In this document: one piece after another, positions 1 through 8,451 of the stretch
Position numbering within the stretch: position 1 is the stretch's first letter
How the letters are laid out: every line of letters starts with the position of its first letter
Source: Ardenticatenaceae bacterium
Lineage (GTDB): Bacteria > Chloroflexota > Anaerolineae > Promineifilales > Promineifilaceae
NCBI GenBank assembly: GCA_020634215.1
Contig: JACKCD010000013.1
Location: forward strand, 1 to 64,000
Direction: 5' to 3'
DNA: 64,000 nucleotides
Notes under the pieces: model-generated
Seen by the model: the letters and a program-made list of their open reading frames with translations, nothing else
Database searches by the model: none
What the model was told of the DNA's origin: nothing
Translations under genes and position numbers: made by a program

Positions 1-207
1 GGCGCCGGCCGTGACAACATGCGTGGCGATGATGGCAATGACATGATGTATGGTGAGGCTGGGAATGACCGGCTGTACGGCCGGCAGGGGAACGACACTC
101 TGGACGGCGGTGCGGACACCGACCAACTTGACGGCAGTGCCGGTATGGATACCTGTACGACGGGTGAGAAGCTGAAGAGTTGTGAACTAGATGGCGCAGA
201 CATCTAG
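1..207 (+). CDS. RTX-type calcium-binding repeat protein, C-terminal end
   Basis: This is the 3' end of a gene that begins before the window. The visible 68 residues contain four imperfect nonapeptide repeats of the GGxGxDxLY type (GNDMMYG, GNDRLYG, GNDTLDG and a weaker one), followed by a short tail with two cysteines. Such repeats fold into a parallel beta-roll that binds calcium and are typical of secreted or surface proteins exported by type I systems in other bacteria. Nothing can be said about the missing N-terminal part. A perfect hairpin repeat lies 17 bases after the stop. Confidence 0.75.
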   Translation, partial: GAGRDNMRGDDGNDMMYGEAGNDRLYGRQGNDTLDGGADTDQLDGSAGMDTCTTGEKLKSCELDGADI

Positions 208-223
208 CAGATAACTAAAATAT

Positions 224-261
224 GAAGAAGTTCAACTTCTTTGGAGAAGTTGAACTTCTTC
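224..261. repeat. Perfect 17-bp inverted repeat (hairpin family A)
   Basis: Arms 224-240 and 245-261 are perfect complements around a TTGG loop. Each arm contains AGAAGTTSAACTTCT, itself an odd palindrome. A second copy with 15-bp arms lies at 10286-10318. It could terminate the RTX gene, but no clear U tract follows, and the repetition suggests a small mobile or regulatory repeat. Confidence 0.8.
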
Positions 262-338
262 CTCCAGGGTGAGATGGCGGGAAAAACGGCCGTTTTTTTC
301 CCTTTCCCCCTACCCCCAAAATCTTCTATAATCTCCCC

Positions 339-1166
339 ATGCACAAGCAGGCTGTCCATGCCGTAAATCACCAACCCCTCCTCCACTTCTTGCAGCAAGA
401 CACCTTACGCCATATTGTCCACCTGAAAATGCTGGCACTGTATGGCGAGGCGATGACCTGTCACGTTTTGCAGCAAGGGGAGGAAAAAGGGTGTGTGCTG
501 TTGCTGCCAACGGCCGTTTCCGACTACGACCAGCGCACCTATCCTGACAGCCAATTCGTCGTCTTGGCTGCGGCCACCCACCCCGATCTGCTCCACACGC
601 TTGCGCTCCGCGTCCCTACCGACCAGCCGCTTATCTTCAAGCTCATTAGCCCCGAACAAGCCGAGGTGTTCGGCCATTATTTCGCGCTACAGCGGCTAAC
701 TGCCTTTATATCCTACACCGATCAGCCTCAAGCCGCCGTTTCCATGCCTGCGGGTGTAGTCGTCAGCAAGGGCGTGGTGCCGGAACTGCTGCCGCTGTTT
801 GCTGCCAATGGGTATTCGGCGGAAGTGGTGACGGGTTATTTTGCAAAGGGGCAGGCGGTTTCGTTTGCGGTGTATGGGGATGGTGGTGGAGATGGGGGAG
901 AAACGGCCGTTTGTGCCTGCCTCGCCTACCACAACTACAACAACATTTGGGAAATCGGTGCCCTCCACACCCTGCCCACCGCCCGCCGTCAGGGGCACGC
1001 CCAAAAAGTCGTAGCCGCAGCCGTTCATCATCTACAGATTAACCAACTGCGGCCACGCTACCAATTCCACGAAAGCAACCACGCTTCACAGCAGTTAGCG
1101 AAAAAGTTGGGGCTAATCCCCTTTCTCACCACCACCCACTTCGCCTGTCAGCCCATCATCATGTAA
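339..1166 (+). CDS. GNAT-family N-acetyltransferase
   Basis: A 275-residue protein. The C-terminal third matches the acetyl-CoA binding core of GNAT/FR47-like enzymes: a beta-strand (NIWEIGALHTLP) followed by the pyrophosphate-binding loop as ARRQGHAQ and a helix, then the terminal FHESNHASQQLAKKLG segment typical of the N-x-x-S/A-x-x-x-Y/F-x-K-L-G fold end. The N-terminal ~150 residues are divergent, as in two-half GNAT proteins. The substrate cannot be told. Two AACGGCCGTT copies encode TAV in this gene. The 3' end overlaps the convergent next gene by 54 bases. Confidence 0.75.
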   Translation: MHKQAVHAVNHQPLLHFLQQDTLRHIVHLKMLALYGEAMTCHVLQQGEEKGCVLLLPTAVSDYDQRTYPDSQFVVLAAATHPDLLHTLALRVPTDQPLIFKLISPEQAEVFGHYFALQRLTAFISYTDQPQAAVSMPAGVVVSKGVVPELLPLFAANGYSAEVVTGYFAKGQAVSFAVYGDGGGDGGETAVCACLAYHNYNNIWEIGALHTLPTARRQGHAQKVVAAAVHHLQINQLRPRYQFHESNHASQQLAKKLGLIPFLTTTHFACQPIIM

Positions 1167-1580
1167 TGGATCCTCCCTTTCCACCGCTTCCTCCCGATTG
1201 TGCAATTCAGCTTGGCTTATTTCCGTCTCTTTTTCCTCATCAAAGTGCCTAAGGTCAACTTCGCTTGTTTCAACAAGTAAAAGGCCTTCTTCCTCCACTT
1301 CTGCCTCTAACACCACAGCCTCACTGACAACCTCTGCCAATTCCGCTTCCTCGACTTGCGGTTTAGCAGTCACTTCCTGAGTGGCATCCGGTTTTGCCAC
1401 TATCGGCACCACCACCCCACGTTCCTCCTGCCGCCGCAGTTGCTCCACCTGTTTTTCCACCTGCCCCAACCGACCGAGCAAAGCCTGTAAATGCTGCAAA
1501 ATTTGCCCCACTGCCTGCTCCACCGTCAACTTGTCCTGCGCCCACATACTCAAAATGGTGTTCACTTCATATTTGCTCAT
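1113..1580 (-). CDS. Hypothetical acidic coiled-coil protein
   Basis: A 155-residue protein starting MSKYEVNTIL, preceded by AGGAG eight bases upstream of the ATG at 1580; a longer start five codons upstream lacks a better ribosome site. Residues ~1-50 form a predicted amphipathic helix/coiled coil with LLGRLGQVEKQVEQL; the remainder is a low-complexity, very acidic Glu/Val-rich tail. The first ~45 residues resemble short SHOCT-like oligomerisation modules, but this is weak. Function unknown. It converges on and overlaps the GNAT gene. Confidence 0.55.
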   Translation of the reverse strand: MSKYEVNTILSMWAQDKLTVEQAVGQILQHLQALLGRLGQVEKQVEQLRRQEERGVVVPIVAKPDATQEVTAKPQVEEAELAEVVSEAVVLEAEVEEEGLLLVETSEVDLRHFDEEKETEISQAELHNREEAVEREDPLHDDGLTGEVGGGEKGD

Positions 1581-1701
1581 TTCACAACTCCTCAAACATT
1601 TTATACGCTAAAGCATTGAAATGGTATACGCAAACGGATATTTTGTCAAGAAAATCGTAGTGCCTTAGCAGCCAAATTCTTGTGTGGTGAACAAGAATTT
1701 G

Positions 1702-1783
1702 AACCGCAGAGTTCGCAAAGAGCGCAAAGGAAGAAAAGGTCTCTTTTTCTTTGCTTGCTCTGCGAATTCTGCGTTCTCTGCGG
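1702..1783. repeat. Imperfect hairpin of the ACCGCAGAG family
   Basis: Left arm starts AACCGCAGAGTTCGC, right arm ends GCGTTCTCTGCGG. Arms are built of CGCAAAG-like units. A cleaner member with 19-bp perfect arms is at 5938-6005, and 57890-57927 uses the same CGCAAAG unit. Confidence 0.7.
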
Positions 1784-2266
1784 CTCAATGCTTTTTTGGT
1801 TCTGGCTTGCCCGGGTTATGGATATTTGTTTGAAAATAAGAAAGATGTTACGAAATCTGAGCAAGGCGTTATAGCACTAAAGAATTTACTTGAAGGTAAG
1901 CTTGAAGCTGAAATATTCGCAGCTTTTGTTAGTAATGGAAAAACCTTGGCGGATGCAAAAAGAGAAATGGAAAAAGATACAGGTTGTCATGATATCTTTG
2001 TGGCACAGAGCAGATGGCAAAACCAGTGTTATTTCGAAGTCCTCCGAGAAATCCCGTTCGCATATCCGCTATTTGAGCGGGATTTCTCCTCGAAGACTCG
2101 TCAAAATGACAATGCTTGGCTGAGAAATTGGCTTGCGGAGAGGTGAATTTAGTATTGCCCCAAAACTGAAATGCTCCCCTGTTCTAAATGTGTTTCTAAC
2201 TATTTTTCAGTGAGTGGTACAATTTTGATTTATACAGCCTTTGTATCGTATCTGACAGGAGACCCC
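1784..2266 (+). other. AT-rich stretch, possible remnant ORF, no secure gene
   Basis: An open frame runs through 1751-2146, but its start lies in the hairpin repeat at 1702-1783 and its last ~35 codons lie in another repeat (2046-2088), so only about 60 codons (around 1860-2035) are not repeat-encoded. No family is recognised and no convincing ribosome site is seen. It may be the decayed end of an old gene. Composition is clearly more AT-rich than the flanks and no AACGGCCGTT is present until 4537. Confidence 0.3.
2046..2088. repeat. Inverted repeat with GAGAAATCCCG arms
   Basis: GAGAAATCCCG (2046-2056) pairs with CGGGATTTCTC (2078-2088). The flanks (CTCCGAG / CTCGAAGAC, AAATGACAATG) resemble interspersed intergenic hairpins found in many bacterial genomes. 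Confidence 0.65.
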
Positions 2267-2812
2267 ATGCTGCAAAATATCATTATTCGCCCAGCGATTG
2301 AAGCAGACACAAAGTCAATGGTTAAAGTCAATGTTGACACACTTCAAGCAACTTACGCTAACTTTTATCCCGCGAATCTCCTTGCTGCAAGAAATTATGA
2401 GGCTGTTGAAGCTGCTTGGAGGCAGCACTTATGGGAATCACCGGAAACTGAAGAGTATGCGTTTGTTGCTGAAACAGAAGAAAGAGAAATAGTTGGTGTT
2501 CTTATTTGCGGCCCAACAGTTGGTGGCGAGGAAGCATATCAAGGGGAAATTTTTGCCTTGTTTGTGCTGCCTGCCTATCATGGTCAAGGGATTGGGAAAA
2601 AGCTAGTTCAGCATGCAGTCATAAAATTTCTGGCATTAAACATCTCTAATATGCTTGTGTGGGTGCAAGAAAAAAATCCGGCGCGAGGCTTTTATGAGGC
2701 TATTGGTGGTATACCCAAGCGGCAAAAGGTTGTTAAACGCCAAAACATGAAAATGGTGGAAATAGGATATAGCTGGGACAATATTTCACAGGTTCACCAG
2801 CTTAATCGTTGA
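2267..2812 (+). CDS. GNAT-family N-acetyltransferase
   Basis: A 181-residue protein from the ATG at 2267, preceded by ACAGGAGA; the open frame extends 32 codons further up but without homology. Residues ~1-175 fit the whole GNAT fold: an N-terminal strand (IIIRPAIEADTKSMVKVN), a central strand (EIFALFVLPAYHGQGIGKKLV) with the acetyl-CoA loop GQGIGKK, and a C-terminal EKNPARGFYEAIGG segment. It is likely a small-molecule or protein acetyltransferase with unknown substrate. Codon use is AT-rich, unlike its right neighbour, which suggests recent acquisition. Confidence 0.85.
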   Translation: MLQNIIIRPAIEADTKSMVKVNVDTLQATYANFYPANLLAARNYEAVEAAWRQHLWESPETEEYAFVAETEEREIVGVLICGPTVGGEEAYQGEIFALFVLPAYHGQGIGKKLVQHAVIKFLALNISNMLVWVQEKNPARGFYEAIGGIPKRQKVVKRQNMKMVEIGYSWDNISQVHQLNR

Positions 2813-2847
2813 ATATCTTAAACCGTGCTTAATAGCTTTGGAATGAG

Positions 2848-5800
2848 TTACATAATTTTGACAAAATCTTCAGCAAAAATCTTATCCAGCGTATGAACAA
2901 GCACATCAGCGTTGGCTTCGCTGAAGACGATGGGTGGCTTCAGCTTGAGGACGTTGTGGTAGGGGCCGTCGGTGGAGAGGAGGATGCCGTGTTCCTTCAT
3001 CCGGTCAACCACATATCTCGCTTCTGCTGCCGCCGGTTCCAGCGTGGCGCGGTCGCGCACCAGTTCAATGCCCACAAACAGCCCCAGCCCGCGCACGTCG
3101 CCGATGATGGGGTGCTTGTCCATTAGCCCCGTTAGCCCTTCCAGCAGCCGCTGGCCCACGCGCAGGGCGTTGCCCTGCAAATCCTCCTGCTCAATCACAT
3201 CCAGCACCGCCAGCCCTACGGCGCAGGAGACGGGGTTGCCGCCAAAGGTGTTGAAATATTCCATGCCGTTGTTAAACGCCTCGGCAATTTCAGGGGTAGT
3301 GATGACCGCTCCCAGCGGGTGGCCGTTGCCAATCGGTTTGCCCATCGTCACGATGTCGGGGATGACCCCCTGCGTTTCAAACCCCCAGAAATGGGAACCC
3401 ACGCGACCAAAACCAACTTGTACCTCGTCAGCAATGCAGACACCGCCTGCCTGCCGCACCAGCCGGTACGCTTCTTCTAAATAGCCATCGGGCAGCACAA
3501 TTTGGCCGCCGCACCCCAGCACCGATTCGGCGATAAAGCCCGCGATGCCGCGCCCGGCGGCCTGCACCTCGTCAATGAGGGGCTGGATGTGTTGGGCGTA
3601 GGCGCGGCCAGCGTCGCGGCCGTACCCTTTGTATTGGCCGCGATAGGGGTCGGGCATGGGGGCGATGTGGGTGTGGGGCGGTTTGCCCTGGCCGCCAGGG
3701 GCGTTGAATTTGTAGGGGCTGATGTCAATGATGGCGTTGCTGTTGCCGTGGTAGGCCACATCTACCACCACCATGTCCCGCTGCCCAGTGTAGGTACGGG
3801 CCAGGCGCAGGGCGAGTTCGTTGGCCTCGGTGCCGGAGCAGACAAAGAAGCAGACGCTGAGAGGGTCGGGGAAGGTGGCGGCGAGCCGCTTCGCATATTC
3901 AATGATGTGGTCGTGGAGGTAGCGGGTGTTGGTGTTGAGGACGTTGGCCTGGTTGGTGAGCGCCTGGGTGACGTGGGGGTGGCAGTGGCCGACGTGGGCG
4001 ACGTTGTTGACCACATCGAGATAGGCGCGGCCGGTGTCGTCGTAGAGATATTGGCCGATGCCGCGCACAATTTTGAGCGGTTTGGCGTAGGAGACAGAGA
4101 GCATTTTGCCCAATCGCTGCTGGCGTTGGGCAATGAGTTCGGCGTGGCTGGGGAGTGGGGCGGGGAAGCAGCTTGGGGGGATGCCGCAGAGCAGGTTGGG
4201 GTCGGGGTTGAGGCTGAGCCAGACATCGCGCTGACTGGCGAGGGCCACGCCGGGGTAGTCAACGCCCATGTCGAGGAGGTCTGTGATGAGTTGGAAGTGG
4301 AGATGGGGGGGCCAGTCGCCGTTGATGGGGTAGTCGCCCATCCAGGCGATTGGCTGCCCTTGCTCAACGTGTATGCCCACGCGGAGGTTGTCGAGGGAGC
4401 TGAGGCTGAGGTGGCCGTAGAGGGTGTAGAAGGGGGTGCCGTCGTCGGTTTTGTGTTCGAGGATGATGACGGGGCCGTAGTCGAAGGCGGCGGCGTTGTT
4501 GTGGAAGGCGTGGACAACCCCATCGAGGGCGGCATGAACGGCCGTTCCCGCCCCCATAAACAAATCCAAACCAATATGAATGGTGCGCCACTCCGCCAGC
4601 GTCGGATCTGCCGAGGGGTCGGTTTGGGTGAGAAACATCGGGTCGGCGTAGATTTTGCGCGGTTCGTTGTAGCGGCCAATGCCCACCACCGCCCCGGCGG
4701 CCTCCATCTCGGCAAACGCCTTTTGCGTAAACGTGGCCGTGTCCATGGGGGTGTTGAGGTTGCCCAGAAGCGGGCTGCCAACGGAGAGATCAAAGACAAG
4801 TTTGGGGACGGTGGCGAGATCGAGGTCAACAACAGGGCTAATTTTGTCGGGGTTAGCCTTGATCCAGTTGACGATGGTTTCCGTTTGGGGGCAAGGAGGG
4901 AGGCCGCAGGCGTGGCGGAGGCGGTAGTGGGCGAGGTTGGGGGGGATGGCGACCAGTTTTTCCAGCAAATGCCATGCTTTTTGCTGGTGGATAATTTGGT
5001 AGGGGTCGTGGGGTTCGACGGCGGCGCGGTAGGAGGAGTGGGCGACGCTGCTGCACAGGCGCAGGGCGATGAGGGGGAAGAGGGCAGCGATTTCGGCTTC
5101 GTGGAGGGGATAGGCGGCGTGGTAGCCAGCAACAACGTGGGCAGCGGCGGCAAGAGGGTCGTCTTTGTCCATCATGATGTAGGCGGTGGCGATGGCGAGT
5201 TCGGCGATGAGGTAGCTGTGGAGCATGTCGCCGAAGTCTATGAGGCCGGTGACGGTGCGGGGCTGGCGGGGGTCAGGGCTGACCAATACGTTGTGGTCGT
5301 TGGCATCGTTGTGGATAACGGCCGTTCTTAACCCCTCCTCCTGCACCTCCCGCGCCGCCAAACCCAAAAACCGCTGCACCAGGGCCTGCCGTTCGTCGGT
5401 GGGAATGTGGGCAAAGTAGCCGCGAATCATGGCCGGAGCCTGGCGCAAATCCCAGTGCAGGTCGCGCTCGGCGGCGGGGTGGCTGAAGTCGGCCAATGCT
5501 TTGTCGGTTTCGGCCAGCAGCTTGCCAAAGCTGTGGAGCAGGTCGGGGGTTTGGGGGTTGACGTGGGCGAGGAGGGTGCCGGGGATGAAGTTGATGAGGC
5601 GGGTGAGGTAGCGATTGCCGTTGTTGTCGGCTATGGGCAGCATGATTTCGCCGCTGGTGCTGGGGTAGAGGCGGTACGGATGGGCAGCGGGGTTGTGGGC
5701 CGCGAGGTGGAGCATGGCTTGGGTTTGGAGGTCGAGAACGGCCGTTTCTTCCTGCGAATTAGCAATCTTCAACACCACCTGCTCGTCGGGGCTGACGGTA

Positions 5801-5928
5801 ATCAAAAAGTTTTGGTCGCGTTCGCTGGGAAGCTGGCGGATGGGGCCGCTGACGTTGAAATGGGTTTGGGCAATGTGGGCGGCCTGGGCTTCGCTGAAAT
5901 GGGGGCGGGTTTGGTCGAAGTTGGACAT
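2848..5928 (-). CDS. Kinase-M23-aminotransferase fusion
   Basis: A 1,026-residue three-part protein. Residues ~15-330 are an aminoglycoside/choline-kinase-like phosphotransferase with the HNDANDHN catalytic loop near 208 and an IDFGDM metal site. Residues ~425-590 resemble a LytM/M23 zinc peptidase, with HIGLD near 446 and HLHFQ near 543. Residues ~610-1020 are a class III PLP aminotransferase with its PLP lysine in MGKPIGNGHP near 861. The closest known logic is the hydroxylysine kinase plus phospho-lyase pair: phosphorylate an amino alcohol, then eliminate phosphate. This is inference. The start at 5928 was chosen because the eight codons above it lie in a repeat; no strong ribosome site is seen. 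Confidence 0.85.
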   Translation of the reverse strand: MSNFDQTRPHFSEAQAAHIAQTHFNVSGPIRQLPSERDQNFLITVSPDEQVVLKIANSQEETAVLDLQTQAMLHLAAHNPAAHPYRLYPSTSGEIMLPIADNNGNRYLTRLINFIPGTLLAHVNPQTPDLLHSFGKLLAETDKALADFSHPAAERDLHWDLRQAPAMIRGYFAHIPTDERQALVQRFLGLAAREVQEEGLRTAVIHNDANDHNVLVSPDPRQPRTVTGLIDFGDMLHSYLIAELAIATAYIMMDKDDPLAAAAHVVAGYHAAYPLHEAEIAALFPLIALRLCSSVAHSSYRAAVEPHDPYQIIHQQKAWHLLEKLVAIPPNLAHYRLRHACGLPPCPQTETIVNWIKANPDKISPVVDLDLATVPKLVFDLSVGSPLLGNLNTPMDTATFTQKAFAEMEAAGAVVGIGRYNEPRKIYADPMFLTQTDPSADPTLAEWRTIHIGLDLFMGAGTAVHAALDGVVHAFHNNAAAFDYGPVIILEHKTDDGTPFYTLYGHLSLSSLDNLRVGIHVEQGQPIAWMGDYPINGDWPPHLHFQLITDLLDMGVDYPGVALASQRDVWLSLNPDPNLLCGIPPSCFPAPLPSHAELIAQRQQRLGKMLSVSYAKPLKIVRGIGQYLYDDTGRAYLDVVNNVAHVGHCHPHVTQALTNQANVLNTNTRYLHDHIIEYAKRLAATFPDPLSVCFFVCSGTEANELALRLARTYTGQRDMVVVDVAYHGNSNAIIDISPYKFNAPGGQGKPPHTHIAPMPDPYRGQYKGYGRDAGRAYAQHIQPLIDEVQAAGRGIAGFIAESVLGCGGQIVLPDGYLEEAYRLVRQAGGVCIADEVQVGFGRVGSHFWGFETQGVIPDIVTMGKPIGNGHPLGAVITTPEIAEAFNNGMEYFNTFGGNPVSCAVGLAVLDVIEQEDLQGNALRVGQRLLEGLTGLMDKHPIIGDVRGLGLFVGIELVRDRATLEPAAAEARYVVDRMKEHGILLSTDGPYHNVLKLKPPIVFSEANADVLVHTLDKIFAEDFVKIM

Positions 5929-5937
5929 GGTTTTGTT

Positions 5938-6005
5938 AACCGCAGAGGGCACAAAGGGCGCAAAGTTTTGTCTTTTCTCTGCGGCTCTTTGTGCCCTCTG
6001 CGGTT
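5938..6005. repeat. Perfect 19-bp inverted repeat, ACCGCAGAG family
   Basis: Arms 5938-5956 and 5987-6005 are perfect complements (AACCGCAGAGGGCACAAAG and its complement) with a 30-base loop that itself repeats the unit. It sits directly upstream of the fusion gene's start and could influence its leader. Confidence 0.85.
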
Positions 6006-6058
6006 CATTTCTTCAAGATGTTAACAGAACTCAAGCTTAGTATAACACCGTTTCTCCC

Positions 6059-6601
6059 TTAAGACCCTGGCGTGATCCCAAAGTTAAACACGCCTACCCG
6101 ATTTGATGTTTCCGAAGACAGGACATTGCAGTCGTTGAGACTCATAACGACCAAATAGGACGCGGTGTTGGGAGAGCCAAGGAAACCATTGGCGTTAACC
6201 GGAACGGCCGTTACATCGTTAAGCAGCTCGCTACTACCGCTTTCATTCGGCTCAAAGTAGGGATCGTTGCTTTGCCAAACGGCATAAACACCGGCCAGCG
6301 ACCAGCTTAAAGCGGCATCCGTTTGATTTGTGCGGGTAATGGTAACGTCTTGTGGCGCGATGGCATTTTCGTCCCGACATTGCCAGAAGCCGCTGCTCAC
6401 AGAAAAGTCACCGCCCGTTGGTGATGCACCACTCATTGAGCTTGGGCCACCTGACAGCGTAAAATCCCCGCCGCTGCTTGGCAACCCAGCACCAAAGCTA
6501 AACCCGTTGATCGCAAAGCCGCCCCCGCTTTGCGCCAACGTGAGCGTTGTGGCGAGAAGCAAGCCGATGAGAATGCTTCCGCTTATCACAAACCGTCTCA
6601 T
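6059..6601 (-). CDS. Small secreted protein, unknown
   Basis: A 180-residue protein starting MRRFVISGSILIG with a clear signal peptide (hydrophobic core about residues 5-22, cleavage near TLAQSG). The mature part begins with Gly/Ser-rich repeats of the kind SGGDFTLSGG / TGGDFSVSSGFW, a pattern common in Chloroflexota secreted proteins, followed by a fibronectin-III-like stretch (DVTITRTNQTDAALSWS). It is translationally coupled to the upstream gene: its ATG overlaps that gene's TGA (ATGA, 6598-6601). Probably exported together with the S74 protein; function unknown. Confidence 0.7.
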   Translation of the reverse strand: MRRFVISGSILIGLLLATTLTLAQSGGGFAINGFSFGAGLPSSGGDFTLSGGPSSMSGASPTGGDFSVSSGFWQCRDENAIAPQDVTITRTNQTDAALSWSLAGVYAVWQSNDPYFEPNESGSSELLNDVTAVPVNANGFLGSPNTASYLVVMSLNDCNVLSSETSNRVGVFNFGITPGS

Positions 6602-8139
6602 GCTTGCCCTCCTTGGCGCCGCCGCCATTCAGCGACAAGACCGAACGTGCCAACGCTACCTAGTAGAAGCCAGTTAAACATGTTGGGTTGCGCGGAGGAT
6701 TGTTTGGCTGGGTCTGCGTGTTCTATAGCTGCTTCCAAGCGTTCGATCCGCGCCTCAAGCGCGTTAATCTCTTGCTCTTGCTCTAAGACGATTTCATGTA
6801 GTCCCTGAATAGCCGCTAGGGCAACCCCGTCGGCGTCAATGGTGCTGATGCGTGTTTCCTCTTCGCCAACTGCAAACGCCGCTTGGAAATCTTGCGCCAT
6901 GGGGCCAATGTGGCGGATTGATTCATCTTGACTAATGTAGTTCCAGGTGCTGATGGGGATATTTGATAGTTGGTCGAGGATAAAACGGCCGTTTACCACC
7001 TCCACATTGGCCTTCATATTGCGGTCACTAAGCGACGACCACGATCCGCTGCCAGAGGAAAGGCTAACGCCTGTTGTCTTTGCGCTGTTTGAATAGAAGT
7101 AGGTTCCACCTGAAGCTCGCACAACAAACTGATTGCTTGCCGTTGTGGTCGGACCCGACAAACTGCTTGTGTCTGACCAAACAAATGACCCTGAATGCTG
7201 GGCGCTCGCAAAGTAACCAGCGGCAAGGCTATAAGAACCAGCAGCACTATTGTGATATCCGCCTGGAATGGTGGCGTAGTAGCCACTTACATTATTGACT
7301 CCTCCGCCCCCAATCGTTGACCTTTCACCACTCGCTGTGTTTTCTTCACCGCCTACGATTGTGGCTGAAATATTTGAAGCCGTATTATCGTATCCACCGC
7401 CTACAAAAGCATATTCCTCACTGGCCTCATTGCTCTCCCCTCCCACAATGGCTGCATTAGACCCAGACCCGATAACCTGATTGTTTCGACCACCGGCCAC
7501 TGTTGCATAGTGATGACCAGCAATATTGCCCGAGCCGCCCCCGACTGTGGCATAGGCAAGATTTAAATAGGCATGGGTGATTTGATTAGAGCCACCACCG
7601 CTCATTGTGGCGCCTACAGCATTACTGATGACCACATTATTGAGATCACCCCCGATTATATTGGGTGAACTGTTTGTCTGTTGTGTGTATAGCCCCGGCA
7701 AAGCCAGCGCATATGGCACTGGTTTTAGCTCTTGCCGTGGGCTTAGGGCTGTGCCATTCACAGTGATGGCTAAAAAGCGAGCTTCCCCATTAAACGCTCC
7801 TGCACCAAAATCAAGCGCAGGAATCGAAAAGACGCCATCGGTGACTGTGACCCCATTAAAGACTTGAGTGGTACCAATTTGGGTGCCACCCGTCACCGCA
7901 TCAAACAGGCTCAACTCAAAGTTGAAGGAGCCATTGGCTGGGCTGCCACTCTGCGCCAGGCTTCCCTGATAGCTAATCGCTGTCCCTAGTGAGGCAGCGA
8001 GAGCTTGCTGTGGTCTGGCTGGTTCATTTTGTTGTGTTTCGTCTTGGGCTAGTGCTCCCTGCTGCCAAAAGAAAAAGATTGTGGCTACCAGAAGTAGGGC
8101 AAGGGTTGCTGGAACAAAATATTTTTTTGATGTAAACAT
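6598..8139 (-). CDS. Surface protein with trimeric head repeats and S74 chaperone domain
   Basis: A 513-residue secreted protein. There is a signal peptide (about residues 8-31), a beta-rich N-terminal domain, then at roughly 160-310 about ten YadA-head-like repeats of the kind GGxxNxASGxYATVxGG. Residues ~365-450 (SDRNMKANVEVVNG ... IRHIGPMAQDF) match the intramolecular chaperone/peptidase S74 domain of phage tail spikes, followed by a coiled coil (EQEQEINALEARIERLEAA), a membrane segment and a basic end (EWRRRQ). It likely forms a trimer whose C-terminal chaperone cuts itself off. It is the first gene of a two-gene operon. Confidence 0.8.
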   Translation of the reverse strand: MFTSKKYFVPATLALLLVATIFFFWQQGALAQDETQQNEPARPQQALAASLGTAISYQGSLAQSGSPANGSFNFELSLFDAVTGGTQIGTTQVFNGVTVTDGVFSIPALDFGAGAFNGEARFLAITVNGTALSPRQELKPVPYALALPGLYTQQTNSSPNIIGGDLNNVVISNAVGATMSGGGSNQITHAYLNLAYATVGGGSGNIAGHHYATVAGGRNNQVIGSGSNAAIVGGESNEASEEYAFVGGGYDNTASNISATIVGGEENTASGERSTIGGGGVNNVSGYYATIPGGYHNSAAGSYSLAAGYFASAQHSGSFVWSDTSSLSGPTTTASNQFVVRASGGTYFYSNSAKTTGVSLSSGSGSWSSLSDRNMKANVEVVNGRFILDQLSNIPISTWNYISQDESIRHIGPMAQDFQAAFAVGEEETRISTIDADGVALAAIQGLHEIVLEQEQEINALEARIERLEAAIEHADPAKQSSAQPNMFNWLLLGSVGTFGLVAEWRRRQGGQA

Positions 8140-8451
8140 GAAAGCCTCCTCTTTGGGTCAAAGGGCTATCATGCAGATAAAAAAATAAGTGGCAGGTGGG
8201 AATGACTTGGAACTGAAGAATTGTCGTCCTTCAACAAAAGCCTTACCAGCAGTAGCTTATCTGCATGATAGTTGTGTGATGTTTGCTTAGTGTTCAAGCT
8301 TTTTGTGATGTGACAATACACTCTATGCTCAAGGCTATCATCTCGTCGCTAAATAGGCAACTATGTTATAGTTTTCACAAACGACTTGATACTGCCGTCT
8401 GCTAGGGGGCAAAGAGAAAGCTTTGCCCCCTTTATGGCTCAAAAAACAGAT
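8140..8451. other. Intergenic region with a 13-bp inverted repeat and a stem-loop
   Basis: CTATCATGCAGAT (8166-8178) is perfectly repeated in inverse at 8259-8271, 80 bases apart, upstream of the S74 gene, which may be an operator pair or a long hairpin leader. At 8404-8431 AGGGGGCAAAG and CTTTGCCCCCT form an 11-bp stem after the phzF-like gene; it lacks a U tract on that strand. No gene is seen. Confidence 0.5.

Noticed and set aside
1751..2146. 131-codon protein-coding gene
   Set aside because: Its two ends are encoded by hairpin repeats and no ribosome site or family is seen; kept only as a possible remnant.
3502..5331. 609-codon plus-strand open frame, and a 463-codon minus-strand frame at 3762-5153
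   Set aside because: Both are antisense or out-of-frame shadows of the kinase/M23/aminotransferase gene: low-complexity Val/Gly or Pro/Ser/Thr composition and no motif.
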